From Marinobacter panjinensis (GTDB lineage Bacteria; Pseudomonadota; Gammaproteobacteria; Pseudomonadales; Oleiphilaceae): 64,000 nt of DNA. The position numbers were made by a program, and so were the translations under genes. Location: contig NZ_SZYH01000001.1 in NCBI RefSeq assembly GCF_005298175.1, positions 558,001-622,000 of the forward strand, written 5' to 3'. The notes under the pieces are model-generated. The model saw only the letters and a program-made list of their open reading frames with translations, was not told the origin of the DNA and did no database searches. Below, piece after piece: positions 8,333 through 18,094 of the stretch; the stretch's first letter is position 1; each line of letters opens with the position of its first letter.

Positions 8333-8929
8333 ATGACAACCAGCATCGTTTTACTGATTGAAGTCGCGCTCATTGCGTTGTTGTTGCTGCTTGCCTTCCG
8401 GATGCTCACGCTGGTGCGACATGATCCCTTCGTGCCGGCGGCACCCACCGCTCATCCTGAGTTTGCATCACCTGCCCCTGCGCGGCAGCCGATCGGTCCC
8501 AACCGTGTGGGTGCTGGCCAAGGCCTTGTCAGTCGCGGACTGGACAAATGCGGGTTGATTACCCAGTTGCATATATTATTGAGCATTCAGGAAAGGGATT
8601 GTCGCGAGAAAGGATTGGAGCTTGATACAGCCCCTAACGCCGTAAAGGAATACGTGACTGCCTGGCTGTATGGTGCTGCATGCGCGCTCTGTGACAAGTC
8701 ACAACGTCATTCAGGTGCGTTGGTCAATCTGGTGAGTCAACTGGCCAGCCGAAAAATCGGGCTGCGACAGCCTGAAGCGGTCCAGGCACTATCAACGCTG
8801 ACGGGCAGTGCCACCTTGCTGGCCTGTTTCCGTTACGGCGTGGGTGGTGCGGAGTACTGGAGCGAACACCGCTACGTTCTCCGGGACCACAGCCTCTACA
8901 GTGCTATTACGTCAAACGCGTTTGTCTGA
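8333..8929 (+). CDS. Unknown single-span membrane protein
   Basis: About 198 residues from the ATG at 8333; an upstream start at 8276 would add 19 residues. One hydrophobic helix (VLLIEVALIALLLLLAF) lies near the N-terminus, followed by a Pro/Ala-rich linker and a cytoplasmic domain of about 130 residues with several Cys. I do not recognise the family. Its 3' end overlaps the convergent small gene by 18 bases. Confidence 0.6.
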   Translation: MTTSIVLLIEVALIALLLLLAFRMLTLVRHDPFVPAAPTAHPEFASPAPARQPIGPNRVGAGQGLVSRGLDKCGLITQLHILLSIQERDCREKGLELDTAPNAVKEYVTAWLYGAACALCDKSQRHSGALVNLVSQLASRKIGLRQPEAVQALSTLTGSATLLACFRYGVGGAEYWSEHRYVLRDHSLYSAITSNAFV

Positions 8930-9247
8930 ACTGCGGCTCATTGAGGTACGGACTGCCGAATCTTCGAGTGTCCAGCCTGTGCCCATATCCTGTGCTTCTG
9001 CGGTTTCCGGGGCATCGGCCGGAGCGCCGGTGATAGCCGGCCTGGAAAAGCTGCCGTCTTCCTGTCGCTCCATGCTGTCTACATCCACAGACCGTACGAT
9101 GTAGCTCTTGCCGTCACACTCCACCCTGGAGCGATGGGTCAAGCCAAAAATAAAACGGCAATAATCCAGCTTCAACTGGAGCAGATCCTGTTCCGCTTTC
9201 TGGATTTTTCTGAGCAGAACCTTTTGTACGCTATCGCCATAATCCAT
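8912..9247 (-). CDS. Conserved hypothetical protein with an N-terminal helical region
   Basis: 111 residues starting at the ATG at 9245-9247, which has AGGGA about 8 bases upstream. A longer TTG start at 9265 lacks a good ribosome site. Residues 1-60 (VLLRKIQKAEQDLLQLKLDYCRFIFG) look helical. They are followed by a short beta segment (GKSYIVRSVDVDSM) and an acidic, disordered tail. Function unknown. Confidence 0.6.
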   Translation of the reverse strand: MDYGDSVQKVLLRKIQKAEQDLLQLKLDYCRFIFGLTHRSRVECDGKSYIVRSVDVDSMERQEDGSFSRPAITGAPADAPETAEAQDMGTGWTLEDSAVRTSMSRSSDKRV

Positions 9248-9316
9248 ATGTGCTTCCCTGGCCAATCATTGCAGTTCGATGATTTTACACAATCCTGACC
9301 GGCTGTCATCCCATGG

Positions 9317-9799
9317 TCAGGCCCGACCCTCTGCTTTGAAGGTCAGCTTCACGGGCAGATCAAGTTCTGCCTCCATGCCTGTTTGCAAGTCGATTCTCCA
9401 GGTCATTTCCGGATCCGTCGTACAGAAAGGCGCGGTAAATCGTGCTTCCCAAAGCTGGCCGCTACCATCCTGCGCTACCCCTGCCCTGGTCATCGGTACC
9501 GGATATTCTCCCAGGTACATGGACTCGCCTCGTAGCACAGCCAGCAACCGTGGCGGGTTCATGTTTGTTTTTACCGACAGGCGATATTCAGTACCATCTT
9601 CCTGAGCACCATCTTTTACCAGATGAGCGTCCCAGTGATTGCCCTGTTGGGTCCATCGACACGTATTATTGAGCACATCACACCCGACAATGCCCTGATC
9701 AGACCGGCTATCGGCATCCAACATAAGCCAGCGTGGGCCGAAAACGCCAAGGGCAACCACCGCTGAAATGGCAATTACAGCCACTAGCGCTTTCAACAC
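9317..9799 (-). CDS. Unknown membrane-anchored protein
   Basis: About 160 residues. GGAGGG directly abuts an ATG at 9803-9805, so the GTG six bases further in (9797-9799) is better spaced and is chosen. An N-terminal membrane helix (ALVAVIAISAVVALGVFG) is followed by a periplasmic domain with three Cys (GCDVLNNTC, FCTTD), likely a small beta-rich fold. It is not part of an obvious operon. I do not recognise the family. Confidence 0.55.
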   Translation of the reverse strand: MLKALVAVIAISAVVALGVFGPRWLMLDADSRSDQGIVGCDVLNNTCRWTQQGNHWDAHLVKDGAQEDGTEYRLSVKTNMNPPRLLAVLRGESMYLGEYPVPMTRAGVAQDGSGQLWEARFTAPFCTTDPEMTWRIDLQTGMEAELDLPVKLTFKAEGRA

Positions 9800-9932
9800 A
9801 ACCATCCCTCCAAGGTTAATGACGCATTATGGAGATTATTGCTGCCAAGGCAAAGCTTTCTAATTCAGTGCCGGTCGTGAGAAAATACCGCGCTTTAACT
9901 CTCCGCAGATTCACCACCAACAGGATAAGCCC

Positions 9933-10853
9933 GTGCAACCGGACATCTCCGTAAAGCACCTCAACAAAACCTATGCTGATGGTTTCAGTGCCCTCAAGGA
10001 CATCAACCTTGATATTGAACCGGGAGAAATTTTTGCGCTCCTCGGACCCAACGGTGCCGGCAAGACCACGCTGATCAGCATCATCTGTGGCATCGTGAAC
10101 CTTTCTGACGGCGAGGTAAAAGCCGCGGGGTTCGATATCGTCAAGGATTACCGCAAGGCCCGGGAAAGCATCGGCCTGGTGCCCCAGGAACTCAACACGG
10201 ATTCGTTTGAAACCGTCTGGGGTGCCGTGTCTTTCAGCCGCGGTCTTTTCGGCAAACCGCCGGCACCGGACCACATCGAAAAAGTCCTGAAGGATCTGTC
10301 CCTCTGGGACAAACGCAATAACCGGATCATGTCTTTGTCCGGTGGCATGAAGCGCCGTGTAATGATCGCCAAGGCCCTGTCGCACGAACCCCGCATCCTG
10401 TTCCTCGACGAACCAACGGCAGGCGTGGACGTAGAGCTGCGTCGCGATATGTGGGAAATGGTGCGCAAGCTGAGGGAAGACGGCGTTACCATCATCCTCA
10501 CCACCCATTACATCGAGGAAGCCGAGGAAATGGCTGACCGCATCGGCGTTATCCGCCAGGGTGAAATCATCCTTGTGGAGGACAAGTCGCGATTGATGAG
10601 CAAACTGGGCAAAAAGGAACTGCGCCTGCAGCTGCAGAACCCGCTTGAGCAGATGCCCGGGCAACTGGCTCTCGAGCCTGTAGAGCTGTCGGAAGACGGC
10701 TACGAGCTGATCTACACGTTTGACTCCCAGCAGGAGCAGGCCGGCGTGGCGAACCTGCTGCGAACACTGGGCGACCTGGGCATTGAGTACCGTGACCTCC
10801 AGACCCGGGAAAGCTCCCTGGAAGAGATTTTCGTGGGCCTGGTCAATGAATAA
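9933..10853 (+). CDS. yadG: ABC-2 type exporter ATPase (YadG-like)
   Basis: A 306-residue ATPase with Walker [10 protein letters not shown], signature [15 protein letters not shown] and Walker [12 protein letters not shown]. The C-terminal extension of about 85 residues is typical of ABC-2 exporters such as YadG, CcmA and NodI. It starts at GTG 9933. The permease gene follows after 15 bases, so the two make an exporter of unknown substrate in the inner membrane. Confidence 0.88.
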   Translation: MQPDISVKHLNKTYADGFSALKDINLDIEPGEIFALLGPNGAGKTTLISIICGIVNLSDGEVKAAGFDIVKDYRKARESIGLVPQELNTDSFETVWGAVSFSRGLFGKPPAPDHIEKVLKDLSLWDKRNNRIMSLSGGMKRRVMIAKALSHEPRILFLDEPTAGVDVELRRDMWEMVRKLREDGVTIILTTHYIEEAEEMADRIGVIRQGEIILVEDKSRLMSKLGKKELRLQLQNPLEQMPGQLALEPVELSEDGYELIYTFDSQQEQAGVANLLRTLGDLGIEYRDLQTRESSLEEIFVGLVNE

Positions 10854-10868
10854 CGCGGGAGTAATGCA

Positions 10869-11630
10869 ATGAACCTGTACGGTGTCCGTGCAATCTACAA
10901 TTTTGAAATGGCCCGCATGCGCCGCACCCTGATGCAGAGCGTAGCCTCACCGGTTATCTCCACATCGCTGTATTTCGTGGTGTTCGGCTCTGCCATAGGC
11001 AGCCGCATGGGTGATATCGACAATATCAGCTATGGGGCCTTCATCATTCCAGGGCTGGTGATGCTGTCCCTGCTGATGCAGAGCATCTCCAACGCCTCTT
11101 TCGGCATCTACATGCCGAAATTCTCCGGCACCATCTATGAGTTGCTGTCCGCACCGGTCTCCTATCTGGAGGTGGTACTTGGCTATGTCGGGGCTGCCGC
11201 CACCAAGTCGGTGATACTCGGCATTATCATATTGATAACGGCCAGGCTGTTTGTGGATTACGATGTGTTGCATCCGTTCTGGATGTTCGCGTTCCTGGTG
11301 TTGACCGCCATCACTTTCAGCCTGTTCGGTTTTATTATCGGGATCTGGGCAGACGGCTTTGAAAAGCTCCAGATCGTGCCGCTGATGATAGTCACCCCGC
11401 TGGTCTTTCTGGGTGGTACTTTCTACTCCATCGATATGCTGCCGGAAGTCTGGCAAACCATCAGTCTGTTCAACCCGGTGGTGTATCTGATCAGTGGTTT
11501 CCGCTGGGCATTCTACGGTGTGTCGGATGTGCACGTGGGCATCAGTGTGGGCATGACCCTGCTGTTCCTCACAGCGTGCATGGTCGCTATATGGTGGATC
11601 TTCAAAACCGGCTACCGGCTGCGGTCCTGA
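10869..11630 (+). CDS. yadH: ABC-2 type exporter permease (YadH-like)
   Basis: A 253-residue inner-membrane protein with six predicted helices. It has the ABC-2 pattern around [20 protein letters not shown] and ends with [17 protein letters not shown]. It is the membrane partner of the preceding ATPase. Its TGA overlaps the ATG of the DUF192 gene (ATGA), so that gene may be coupled. Confidence 0.88.
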   Translation: MNLYGVRAIYNFEMARMRRTLMQSVASPVISTSLYFVVFGSAIGSRMGDIDNISYGAFIIPGLVMLSLLMQSISNASFGIYMPKFSGTIYELLSAPVSYLEVVLGYVGAAATKSVILGIIILITARLFVDYDVLHPFWMFAFLVLTAITFSLFGFIIGIWADGFEKLQIVPLMIVTPLVFLGGTFYSIDMLPEVWQTISLFNPVVYLISGFRWAFYGVSDVHVGISVGMTLLFLTACMVAIWWIFKTGYRLRS

Positions 11631-12133
11631 TGGCCAGGCAAACACCAGAGCGCAGCCTGAGGGCCCTGTTTCCAGTCATGACCCTGCTGTTCTCCGGGTG
11701 TCTGGCCGCCCTTCCCGACAATCAATCGCTTCCTGTGAAACAGGCTTGCCTGATATCTGAGGAGCGGGCTATCCCCATCACTCTCGAGATTGCCAGGAGC
11801 TCTGAAGAACGCAGCCGCGGGCTGATGGAAAGAGAAATGCTTGAGCCCGATGCCGGAATGCTGTTCGTGTACAGCAACGAGCGAAGGGCGGACCATGGCT
11901 TCTGGATGTATCGCACACTGATTCCGCTGGACATTGCCTATCTGGACCGCCAGGGCACCATCCGGGCCATACGACAGATGGCACCCTGCCCGTCAGGCCA
12001 GGGCCGGGATTGCCCCACTTACCGGGCCGGTGTTCCTTTCTACCTGGCCCTTGAAATGAACCAGGGATATTTTCAAAGCCGGAAAATTGAGGTGGGAGAC
12101 CGGCTTTCCCTGGAGCCGTCAGACTGTCACTAG
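11630..12133 (+). CDS. DUF192 family lipoprotein
   Basis: About 167 residues from the ATG at 11630, which overlaps the exporter permease stop. An earlier in-frame start at 11576 lies inside the permease gene and is less likely. The N-terminus has a lipoprotein signal with lipobox LFSGC near residue 22. The mature part is a DUF192 domain: RGLMERE, DAGMLFVY, HGFWMYRTLIPLDIAYLD. Family members are small secreted beta proteins of unknown function. Confidence 0.82.
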   Translation: MARQTPERSLRALFPVMTLLFSGCLAALPDNQSLPVKQACLISEERAIPITLEIARSSEERSRGLMEREMLEPDAGMLFVYSNERRADHGFWMYRTLIPLDIAYLDRQGTIRAIRQMAPCPSGQGRDCPTYRAGVPFYLALEMNQGYFQSRKIEVGDRLSLEPSDCH

Positions 12134-12139
12134 CACGGT

Positions 12140-12925
12140 CTATTTGTCTTTCCAGTCCGGTTTGCGCTTGTCCAGGAATGCACAGATACCTTCCTGCGCG
12201 TCCGCAGCCTGCATGTTCTTCGCCATCACTTCCGAGGTAAAGTCGTAGGCCTCCGTCAACCCCATTTCCAGTTGCTGGTAGAACGCCTCTTTGCCGATCT
12301 GAAGGGTGTGACCCGATTTACTCGCTATGGTTGCCGCCAGGTGGTGTACGGTTTCATCCAGCGCCTGCTCGTCGACCACCCGGTTCACCAGCCCGATTTG
12401 CTCCGCTCTGTGGGCACTGACCATTTCGCCAGTCAGTAGCATCTCCATGGCGTGCTTGCGAGACACATTGCGGGACAGTGCCACCATGGGCGTGGAGCAG
12501 AACAGGCCAATATTCACACCTGGTGTGGCAAATCGGGCGGTATCCGCGGCTACGGCCAGGTCACAACTGGCTACCAGCTGGCACCCCGCCGCGGTGGCGA
12601 CACCGGCCACACGGGCAATCACCGGCTTAGGCAGGTTTACAATCTGCTGCATGACCTTGCTGCACAGGTTAAACAGGTCCAGCTGGAACTGATGGCTATC
12701 GAGCTGACCCCGAATCTCCTTGAGATCATGGCCGGCGCAGAACACCCGGCCACTGGCAGCAAGCACAACTACGCGCGTTTCCGCATCCCCCGCCCGTTCT
12801 TCGAGCTGATCCGACAGCGCCTGCAACATCGCCATGGACAGGCTATTGCGATTCTCCGGCTGATTGAGCGTCAGGGTGGTAATGCCATTGTCTTTGGCAA
12901 CCGTAATCATCTCTTCCGCAGTCAT
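12140..12925 (-). CDS. Crotonase-family protein (enoyl-CoA hydratase-like)
   Basis: A 261-residue crotonase fold with the oxyanion-hole segment CAGHDLKE and the GVATAAGCQLVAS loop. The two catalytic Glu of true hydratases are not conserved: Gln stands in GCQLVAS for the first, and the second motif reads NIGLFCSTPMVALS instead of the usual IPGxGGTQ. This matches the ECHDC3-like branch, so simple enoyl-CoA hydration should not be assumed. It is divergent from the patatin gene. Confidence 0.8.
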   Translation of the reverse strand: MTAEEMITVAKDNGITTLTLNQPENRNSLSMAMLQALSDQLEERAGDAETRVVVLAASGRVFCAGHDLKEIRGQLDSHQFQLDLFNLCSKVMQQIVNLPKPVIARVAGVATAAGCQLVASCDLAVAADTARFATPGVNIGLFCSTPMVALSRNVSRKHAMEMLLTGEMVSAHRAEQIGLVNRVVDEQALDETVHHLAATIASKSGHTLQIGKEAFYQQLEMGLTEAYDFTSEVMAKNMQAADAQEGICAFLDKRKPDWKDK

Positions 12926-13058
12926 GGTGACATCACTCCTCTCTTTTCTACCAGTATTGAGCAGCAGTACCCGTTAGTCGAGCCGACTTTCGTCGGGATC
13001 GTAGGGCGGGCGGGGTCGACCTGAACCCGAGATCGGACCTGTAATCCCTTGAATCCGC

Positions 13059-13087
13059 TCTCATGATGTATCCTGTACATCATGAGA
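13059..13087. promoter_or_regulatory. Perfect 12-bp inverted repeat covering the patatin start codon
   Basis: Arms TCTCATGATGTA (13059-13070) and TACATCATGAGA (13076-13087) flank the five bases TCCTG. The right arm contains the ATG (13082-13084) of the patatin gene, and no clear ribosome site precedes it. It could be a dimer-binding operator between two divergent lipid genes or an RNA hairpin that hides the start codon. Confidence 0.6.
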
Positions 13088-14548
13088 GACTTAAAAAGAC
13101 AACGTCGGGAACTGGAAAAACAACTCGCTGCAGCCACTTCCTATGCGGAATGGCACGCTACGGCCGAGCAACTGGATGACCTGGAAGGCACGCTGGCGTG
13201 GCGGGCGGAAGGCGGCTGCGAGCTGCTTCACGAGAAACTGATTCGCGAGCACATCGACGCCATGGTGCACTGCCGTAAAAAAGGTGACACCCGTGGCCTT
13301 ACCCGCATGCTGCAGGAAAGCCTGTACCGGCACCTGGGTGAAATTGCCAATCCGGACCTCTATGCCATCGCCTGGACAGGCACCAAGTACCTGGTCACGG
13401 AATTCCTGGATGAAGTGGAACGCTCCATGTACTTCATCTGCGAGCATGACATGCCGGGCATCACCGAACAGCAGAAGCTCCGCCTGTTCCGGGATGCCGA
13501 ACGCGTTTACGGCCGCCCTGCCCTGATGCTCAGTGGTGGAGCCGCTTTCGGTATCTACCACATCGGTGTTACCCGTGCGCTCTGGGAACAGGACCTGCTA
13601 CCGGACGTGATTGCCGGTTCCAGCATGGGCGCCATCGTGGCCGGGGCGATCTGTATCCGAAACAATGAAGAGCTCGAACGTTTTTTCAACGAGCCCGGGG
13701 AGATCCACCTGGACGCATTCCGCTGGCTGGAGCCCAGCCGTATCTGGCGAAAACGCCACGCCATGGACCAGACCCAACTGCTTCATCACATCCACACCAA
13801 CATCGGCAGTACCAGTTTCCGTGAGGCTGCGGAGCACAGCGGTCGCACCCTCAACATTTCGGTGTCGCCCACCCGAACCCGACAGAAACCCAGATTGCTG
13901 AACAGCCTTGCCTCGCCAGAAGTGTTGGTCGATTCTGCCATTCTGGCCTCCTGTGCGGTTCCTGGCATTTATCCGCCAGTAACACTCCAGGCCCGGGACA
14001 ATGACAAGGGTAAAAACGGCAAGAAACCTTACATGCCGACAGAGCGCTGGATTGACGGCAGCGTACACGGGGACCTGCCCCTCCTGCGCATGGCCCGGCT
14101 TCATAATGTAAACCGGACTATCGTCAGCCAGGCCAATCCCCACGTGCTGCCGTTTATCAGCCACCATCACGAACGTGGCCCGGGGGCGTCCGCCAAACAG
14201 GCAGCGGCTTCAATCCTGCACGCCCAGGTCGCGACCACGCTGCAACTGACCCGGAACAGCTGGTCCTCAACCATACTCCGGCCATTGCTGGAGCAGGCCC
14301 ATGCCATGGCAACGCAAACCTATCTGGGGGATATCAATATCCAGTTCCCCTTCCGCCCGTTGCTGTATCGCAAGGTGCTCACCAACCCCGGTCGCGAGGA
14401 CCTGGAAATGTTTATCCGGCTTGGTGAGCAGGCCACCTGGCCACGCCTGGCGATGATCCGCGACCAGACCCGCATCAGCCGCACCTTCAGCAACTGTATC
14501 GCCAGGCTGGAAAAGGCCTGCAACGCCAACGACACTGCCGGGGAGTAG
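13082..14548 (+). CDS. Patatin-like phospholipase with N-terminal DUF3336
   Basis: 488 residues. The first ~140 form a DUF3336-like helical region. The patatin domain follows, with the oxyanion loop SGGAAFGIYHIGV, nucleophile motif GSSMGAIV (GxSxG) and catalytic Asp in WIDGSVHGD. This architecture is shared with bacterial relatives of yeast TGL triacylglycerol lipases, so it probably hydrolyses an acyl ester of a storage or membrane lipid. The start codon sits in a perfect inverted repeat. The next in-frame Met is about 60 residues in and would delete conserved sequence, so 13082 is kept. Confidence 0.88.
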   Translation: MRDLKRQRRELEKQLAAATSYAEWHATAEQLDDLEGTLAWRAEGGCELLHEKLIREHIDAMVHCRKKGDTRGLTRMLQESLYRHLGEIANPDLYAIAWTGTKYLVTEFLDEVERSMYFICEHDMPGITEQQKLRLFRDAERVYGRPALMLSGGAAFGIYHIGVTRALWEQDLLPDVIAGSSMGAIVAGAICIRNNEELERFFNEPGEIHLDAFRWLEPSRIWRKRHAMDQTQLLHHIHTNIGSTSFREAAEHSGRTLNISVSPTRTRQKPRLLNSLASPEVLVDSAILASCAVPGIYPPVTLQARDNDKGKNGKKPYMPTERWIDGSVHGDLPLLRMARLHNVNRTIVSQANPHVLPFISHHHERGPGASAKQAAASILHAQVATTLQLTRNSWSSTILRPLLEQAHAMATQTYLGDINIQFPFRPLLYRKVLTNPGREDLEMFIRLGEQATWPRLAMIRDQTRISRTFSNCIARLEKACNANDTAGE

Positions 14549-14552
14549 CCGC

Positions 14553-15431
14553 TTGCAGACTACCCGGATCAAAGGCCTGACCATCGCCGCCCTGGGCGTG
14601 TTGTTTATTGTCCCGGACGCGCTACTGGTCAAGATTACCTCCGTGGAGCCAGTGGTATTCCTGTTCTGGCGTGGCCTGCTGCTGGCTATCAGCTTCCTGG
14701 TCATCAGCTGGCTCAGGTACCGTTCCCGCCTGACCACCGAAATCAGGCGCTGCGGCCGGAAGGGATTGTTCTGCGCCGGAGCTTTCGCGATAAGCACGTT
14801 AGGGTTCGTTGTTGGCATGAAGAACACGGCTGCCGGCAATGTCCTGGTTATTCTCAACACGGCCCCGGTGATCGCAGCGCTTATTGCGTGGCTGGTGTGG
14901 AAGGAAACCCTGCCCTGGAGAACCTGGGCTGTCATCCTGGTGTGCGTGACCGGCGCGACCTTCATGGCCATCGGCGAATGGGGCAAGGGCGACCCCCTGG
15001 GACTGATGATGGCCGGCGTTGCTGCCACTGCCCTCGCCTCCAACCTCAATGTGGCCCGCTCCCGGCCCGACTGCGACATGAGTGTGATGCTGATGTTTGG
15101 TGCCCTGGCTCTGGCCATCGTGGCGGCTGTCATGGGTGGAGCACAGGCGCTCTCGCCAAGGGACGGATTTTTCATCGCCCTGCTCTGTCTGGTTTTCCTG
15201 CCAATGGCCTGCATCCTCATCCAGATCGGGCCACGTTACATACCGGCGGCGGAAGTCAGCCTGATGCTGTTGCTGGAAACCGTACTGGGGTCTTTCCTGG
15301 TATGGCTGTTTCTGAATGAGGTGCCGCCAAACCTCAGCCTGATTGGCGGCGTGATTGTCTTCTCGGCACTGGCTACCCATGGCTGGATAGAAGTAAGACG
15401 CTACCGGAAAGCCCGGGTTTCTGTTGAGTGA
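14553..15431 (+). CDS. EamA/DMT-family transporter
   Basis: A 292-residue inner-membrane protein with about ten helices in two EamA repeats (residues about 5-140 and 150-285). The second repeat ends in the typical LGSFLVWLFLNEVPP segment. It starts at TTG, four bases after the patatin stop, so it is probably co-transcribed. The substrate (metabolite export) cannot be deduced. Confidence 0.85.
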   Translation: MQTTRIKGLTIAALGVLFIVPDALLVKITSVEPVVFLFWRGLLLAISFLVISWLRYRSRLTTEIRRCGRKGLFCAGAFAISTLGFVVGMKNTAAGNVLVILNTAPVIAALIAWLVWKETLPWRTWAVILVCVTGATFMAIGEWGKGDPLGLMMAGVAATALASNLNVARSRPDCDMSVMLMFGALALAIVAAVMGGAQALSPRDGFFIALLCLVFLPMACILIQIGPRYIPAAEVSLMLLLETVLGSFLVWLFLNEVPPNLSLIGGVIVFSALATHGWIEVRRYRKARVSVE

Positions 15432-15561
15432 CCTCGCCCGGTCAAGAAGAAAACCCACAAGGCTTAAGTCTGGGTGAATACCGTATTGGCGTGTGATGTT
15501 CACATTTCTTTACAAATTCTACACTGCTAAAATCCTAATGAAGCATTAGCAGAGACGAATC

Positions 15562-17691
15562 ATGCCGCCAGATCAAGCCTCAGCAAAGCCCCGGCTCCCG
15601 CTTGACAAATTTCTCCGCCAAGAGCAAGAAACCATACTCCGGGAGTGGGAAAGCCTGGACCGGCAGACGCTCGCCTCCGCGCGGAAGCCAACAAGCGAAG
15701 AGTTACGCAATAACCTCCCGGACATTCTGAGTGACCTTGCTGACCAATATGTGCGTGCTCCGGACAAAACCCGTCATATAGATTTTCCACAACAGGGCCC
15801 CCGGAATCATGCGCAGCATCGCTGGGAATCCGGGTTTTCCCTGGAGGAGGTCGTCCGGGAGTATGGCTTGTTGCGGGTGATTATCCTTCAAATACTGTCT
15901 TCCCGGACCGGCGAACTTCCCGAAGGCGAGCTGGTCTTTCTCAATGAAGCCCTGGATATGGCCATCGTCGAATCAGTGACCACCTACGTGGAGAAAGCGA
16001 ACAGCGAGCTTCAAAGTGAACGGGAACGCTTGCAGGTGACGCTGACAAGCATTGCCGATGGCGTAATCAGCACGGATACCGAAGGCCACATTACGTTTTT
16101 AAATCCAGCCGCTGAACGAATCAGTGGCTGGCTGAAGGCCGAAGCCGTCGGCCGACCCGTCGATGAGGTGCTGGTCACTCTGGATGAAACCACCCGGGAA
16201 ATATGCAGTAGCACAACGCTCAGGGCTATAGACCTGGACGAACCCCAACGGTCGGGTAACATTCTGCTGCGCCGGTACGACGGTGGGTTACTCCCCATAG
16301 AAAAGCATTCCGCTCCGCTGCGGGATAGTCGTGGCGACGTTCAAGGTGCAGTAGCCACATTTCGGGACATCAGTGAAATCCGCCTGCTGACCGAAGAATT
16401 AAGCTATCTTGCATTTCACGACCCCCTGACTGGCCTACCGAATCGCGCCTTGTTATTTGAACGGTTGACCCAGGAACTGGCTTACGCCGAGCGCTACAAT
16501 ATAACAGCTGCCCTATTGTACCTGGATCTGGACTTGTTCAAGCAAGTCAATGATGTATTTGGCCATGGGGTGGGTGACGAACTTCTCAGACAGGTTGCCG
16601 AAAGGCTTTTGGGCTGCGTACGCCGGACGGATACCGTTAGCCGTCTGGGAGGCGATGAGTTTGCGGTTCTTTTGACCGGTTTCGACCACCAGACCTTTCC
16701 TGAGGAGTTGGCCACTAAAATAATCAAGCGTTTAAGCGAGCCTTTCGTCCTTAACCAGGAAACGGTGAATGTATCGACCAGTATCGGTATCAGCCTGTTT
16801 CCGGAGGACGGACAGGATGCAGAGTCGCTGGTCAAACACGCGGACACCGCCATGTATCAGGCAAAAGCACGGGGAAGGGGTTGCATCCAGTTCTTCGCTC
16901 CGGAAATGAACAGGCGCGCAGCGGAACGCCATGAACTGGAGAGCGATTTACGTACGGCGATTGCTCAGGATCAGCTGTCCCTGTACTTCCAGCCTCAGAT
17001 TGCTCCCGGCACCGAGCAAATGATAGGAGCCGAGGCGTTATTACGCTGGCACCACCCACAAAAAGGCCTGATCCTTCCAGCCAGATTCATTCCGGTCGCG
17101 GAAGACAGCGGCCATCTGATGGTATCCATTGGAAACTGGGTGATAGAGAAAGCCTGCGCCCAGGCGAGGGCCTGGCTCGACGCCGGGTATCCTCCTGTGC
17201 GCATTTCCGTGAATGTTTCGATAGTCCAGCTCCGCAATAAGGATTTCTCGATCTATGTGGAAAACCTCTTGCAACGTTACCGTCTTACTCCGGACCTGCT
17301 TCAGTTGGAACTGACAGAGTCAATCATTATGAGCGACATTGCAGGGGCCGCCGAGCAAGTGAGAAAGATCAAAGACATGGGTATCCACATCGCCATTGAC
17401 GACTTTGGAACGGGATACTCTTCCCTCAGTTATTTGAAAGACCTCCCGGTTCACGAGCTAAAGATCGACAAGAGCTTTGTGCATAACATACTGACAGACG
17501 TGAATAGCGCCGCAATCGTTAAGGCGATTATTCGCATGGCACAGGGCTTGGGGCTGCGGGTGATCGCGGAAGGTGTTGAGAATCAAGAGGCCATGGACTT
17601 TCTTATTCAAAATGAGTGTGAAGGCGCTCAGGGCTATTTCTTCGGTAAACCGATAACCCCGTCTGCATTTGAGGCGCAATTTTTTGGCTAG
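15562..17691 (+). CDS. Sensor PAS-GGDEF-EAL cyclic-di-GMP protein
   Basis: 709 residues. The N-terminal ~160 form an all-helical sensor resembling the RsbR N-terminal type (ILREWESL, HAQHRWESGFSLEEVVREY). A PAS domain follows (about 163-285), then GGDEF (about 290-450) and EAL (about 460-705). The GGDEF motif is intact (SRLGGDEFAVLL), as are the EAL motif (GAEALLRW) and IDDFGTGYSSLSYL. Both diguanylate cyclase and phosphodiesterase activity are therefore possible. No membrane segment is seen, so it is cytoplasmic. It is followed by a related, partly decayed gene. Confidence 0.92.
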   Translation: MPPDQASAKPRLPLDKFLRQEQETILREWESLDRQTLASARKPTSEELRNNLPDILSDLADQYVRAPDKTRHIDFPQQGPRNHAQHRWESGFSLEEVVREYGLLRVIILQILSSRTGELPEGELVFLNEALDMAIVESVTTYVEKANSELQSERERLQVTLTSIADGVISTDTEGHITFLNPAAERISGWLKAEAVGRPVDEVLVTLDETTREICSSTTLRAIDLDEPQRSGNILLRRYDGGLLPIEKHSAPLRDSRGDVQGAVATFRDISEIRLLTEELSYLAFHDPLTGLPNRALLFERLTQELAYAERYNITAALLYLDLDLFKQVNDVFGHGVGDELLRQVAERLLGCVRRTDTVSRLGGDEFAVLLTGFDHQTFPEELATKIIKRLSEPFVLNQETVNVSTSIGISLFPEDGQDAESLVKHADTAMYQAKARGRGCIQFFAPEMNRRAAERHELESDLRTAIAQDQLSLYFQPQIAPGTEQMIGAEALLRWHHPQKGLILPARFIPVAEDSGHLMVSIGNWVIEKACAQARAWLDAGYPPVRISVNVSIVQLRNKDFSIYVENLLQRYRLTPDLLQLELTESIIMSDIAGAAEQVRKIKDMGIHIAIDDFGTGYSSLSYLKDLPVHELKIDKSFVHNILTDVNSAAIVKAIIRMAQGLGLRVIAEGVENQEAMDFLIQNECEGAQGYFFGKPITPSAFEAQFFG

Positions 17692-18094
17692 GGTTTAGCG
17701 ACAAAAATGGGGTAACCGCTGATCAAACATTTCGGTGGTCAACGCCTTCCAGCGATGAGAGGACTCTCATTCAGCCAGCCAAGCTGAACGGGCACGCCCC
17801 CTAAGCATCTCTACATGTATCGCTCCTGAGAATCGCTCTAACGTAATCAAGAACTTTAAAATCAAGAAAACAACGGTCTCAGTCGGTTACCGAACATACA
17901 AAAATCGGCTATCTCTGATAGCGTGCAGACAATGGAAATTTATTAATTACGTCGAATATCGAGGCAATTTTTTGATTTCTATACCCTGACACGATGTATG
18001 CAAGCGTGTTTGACGGGTCAGATTAACCCCGAATCTTGACGGCTTAGGAACTACGTTGGGAGCTGACGATACATCGCGGCGGAGGCCTATCGCT
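17692..18094. other. AT-rich intergenic stretch between the two GGDEF genes
   Basis: No open frame with coding character is seen over these ~400 bases, and the stretch looks richer in A/T than its neighbours. A GGAGG ribosome site lies at the right end (about 18081). The interval may hold the promoter of the second gene or decayed sequence from a tandem duplication. Confidence 0.5.

Noticed and set aside
14267..15220. A 317-codon minus-strand open frame across the patatin-DMT junction
   Set aside because: The plus strand has two well-supported genes; the antisense translation is Ser/Arg/Pro-rich without domains.
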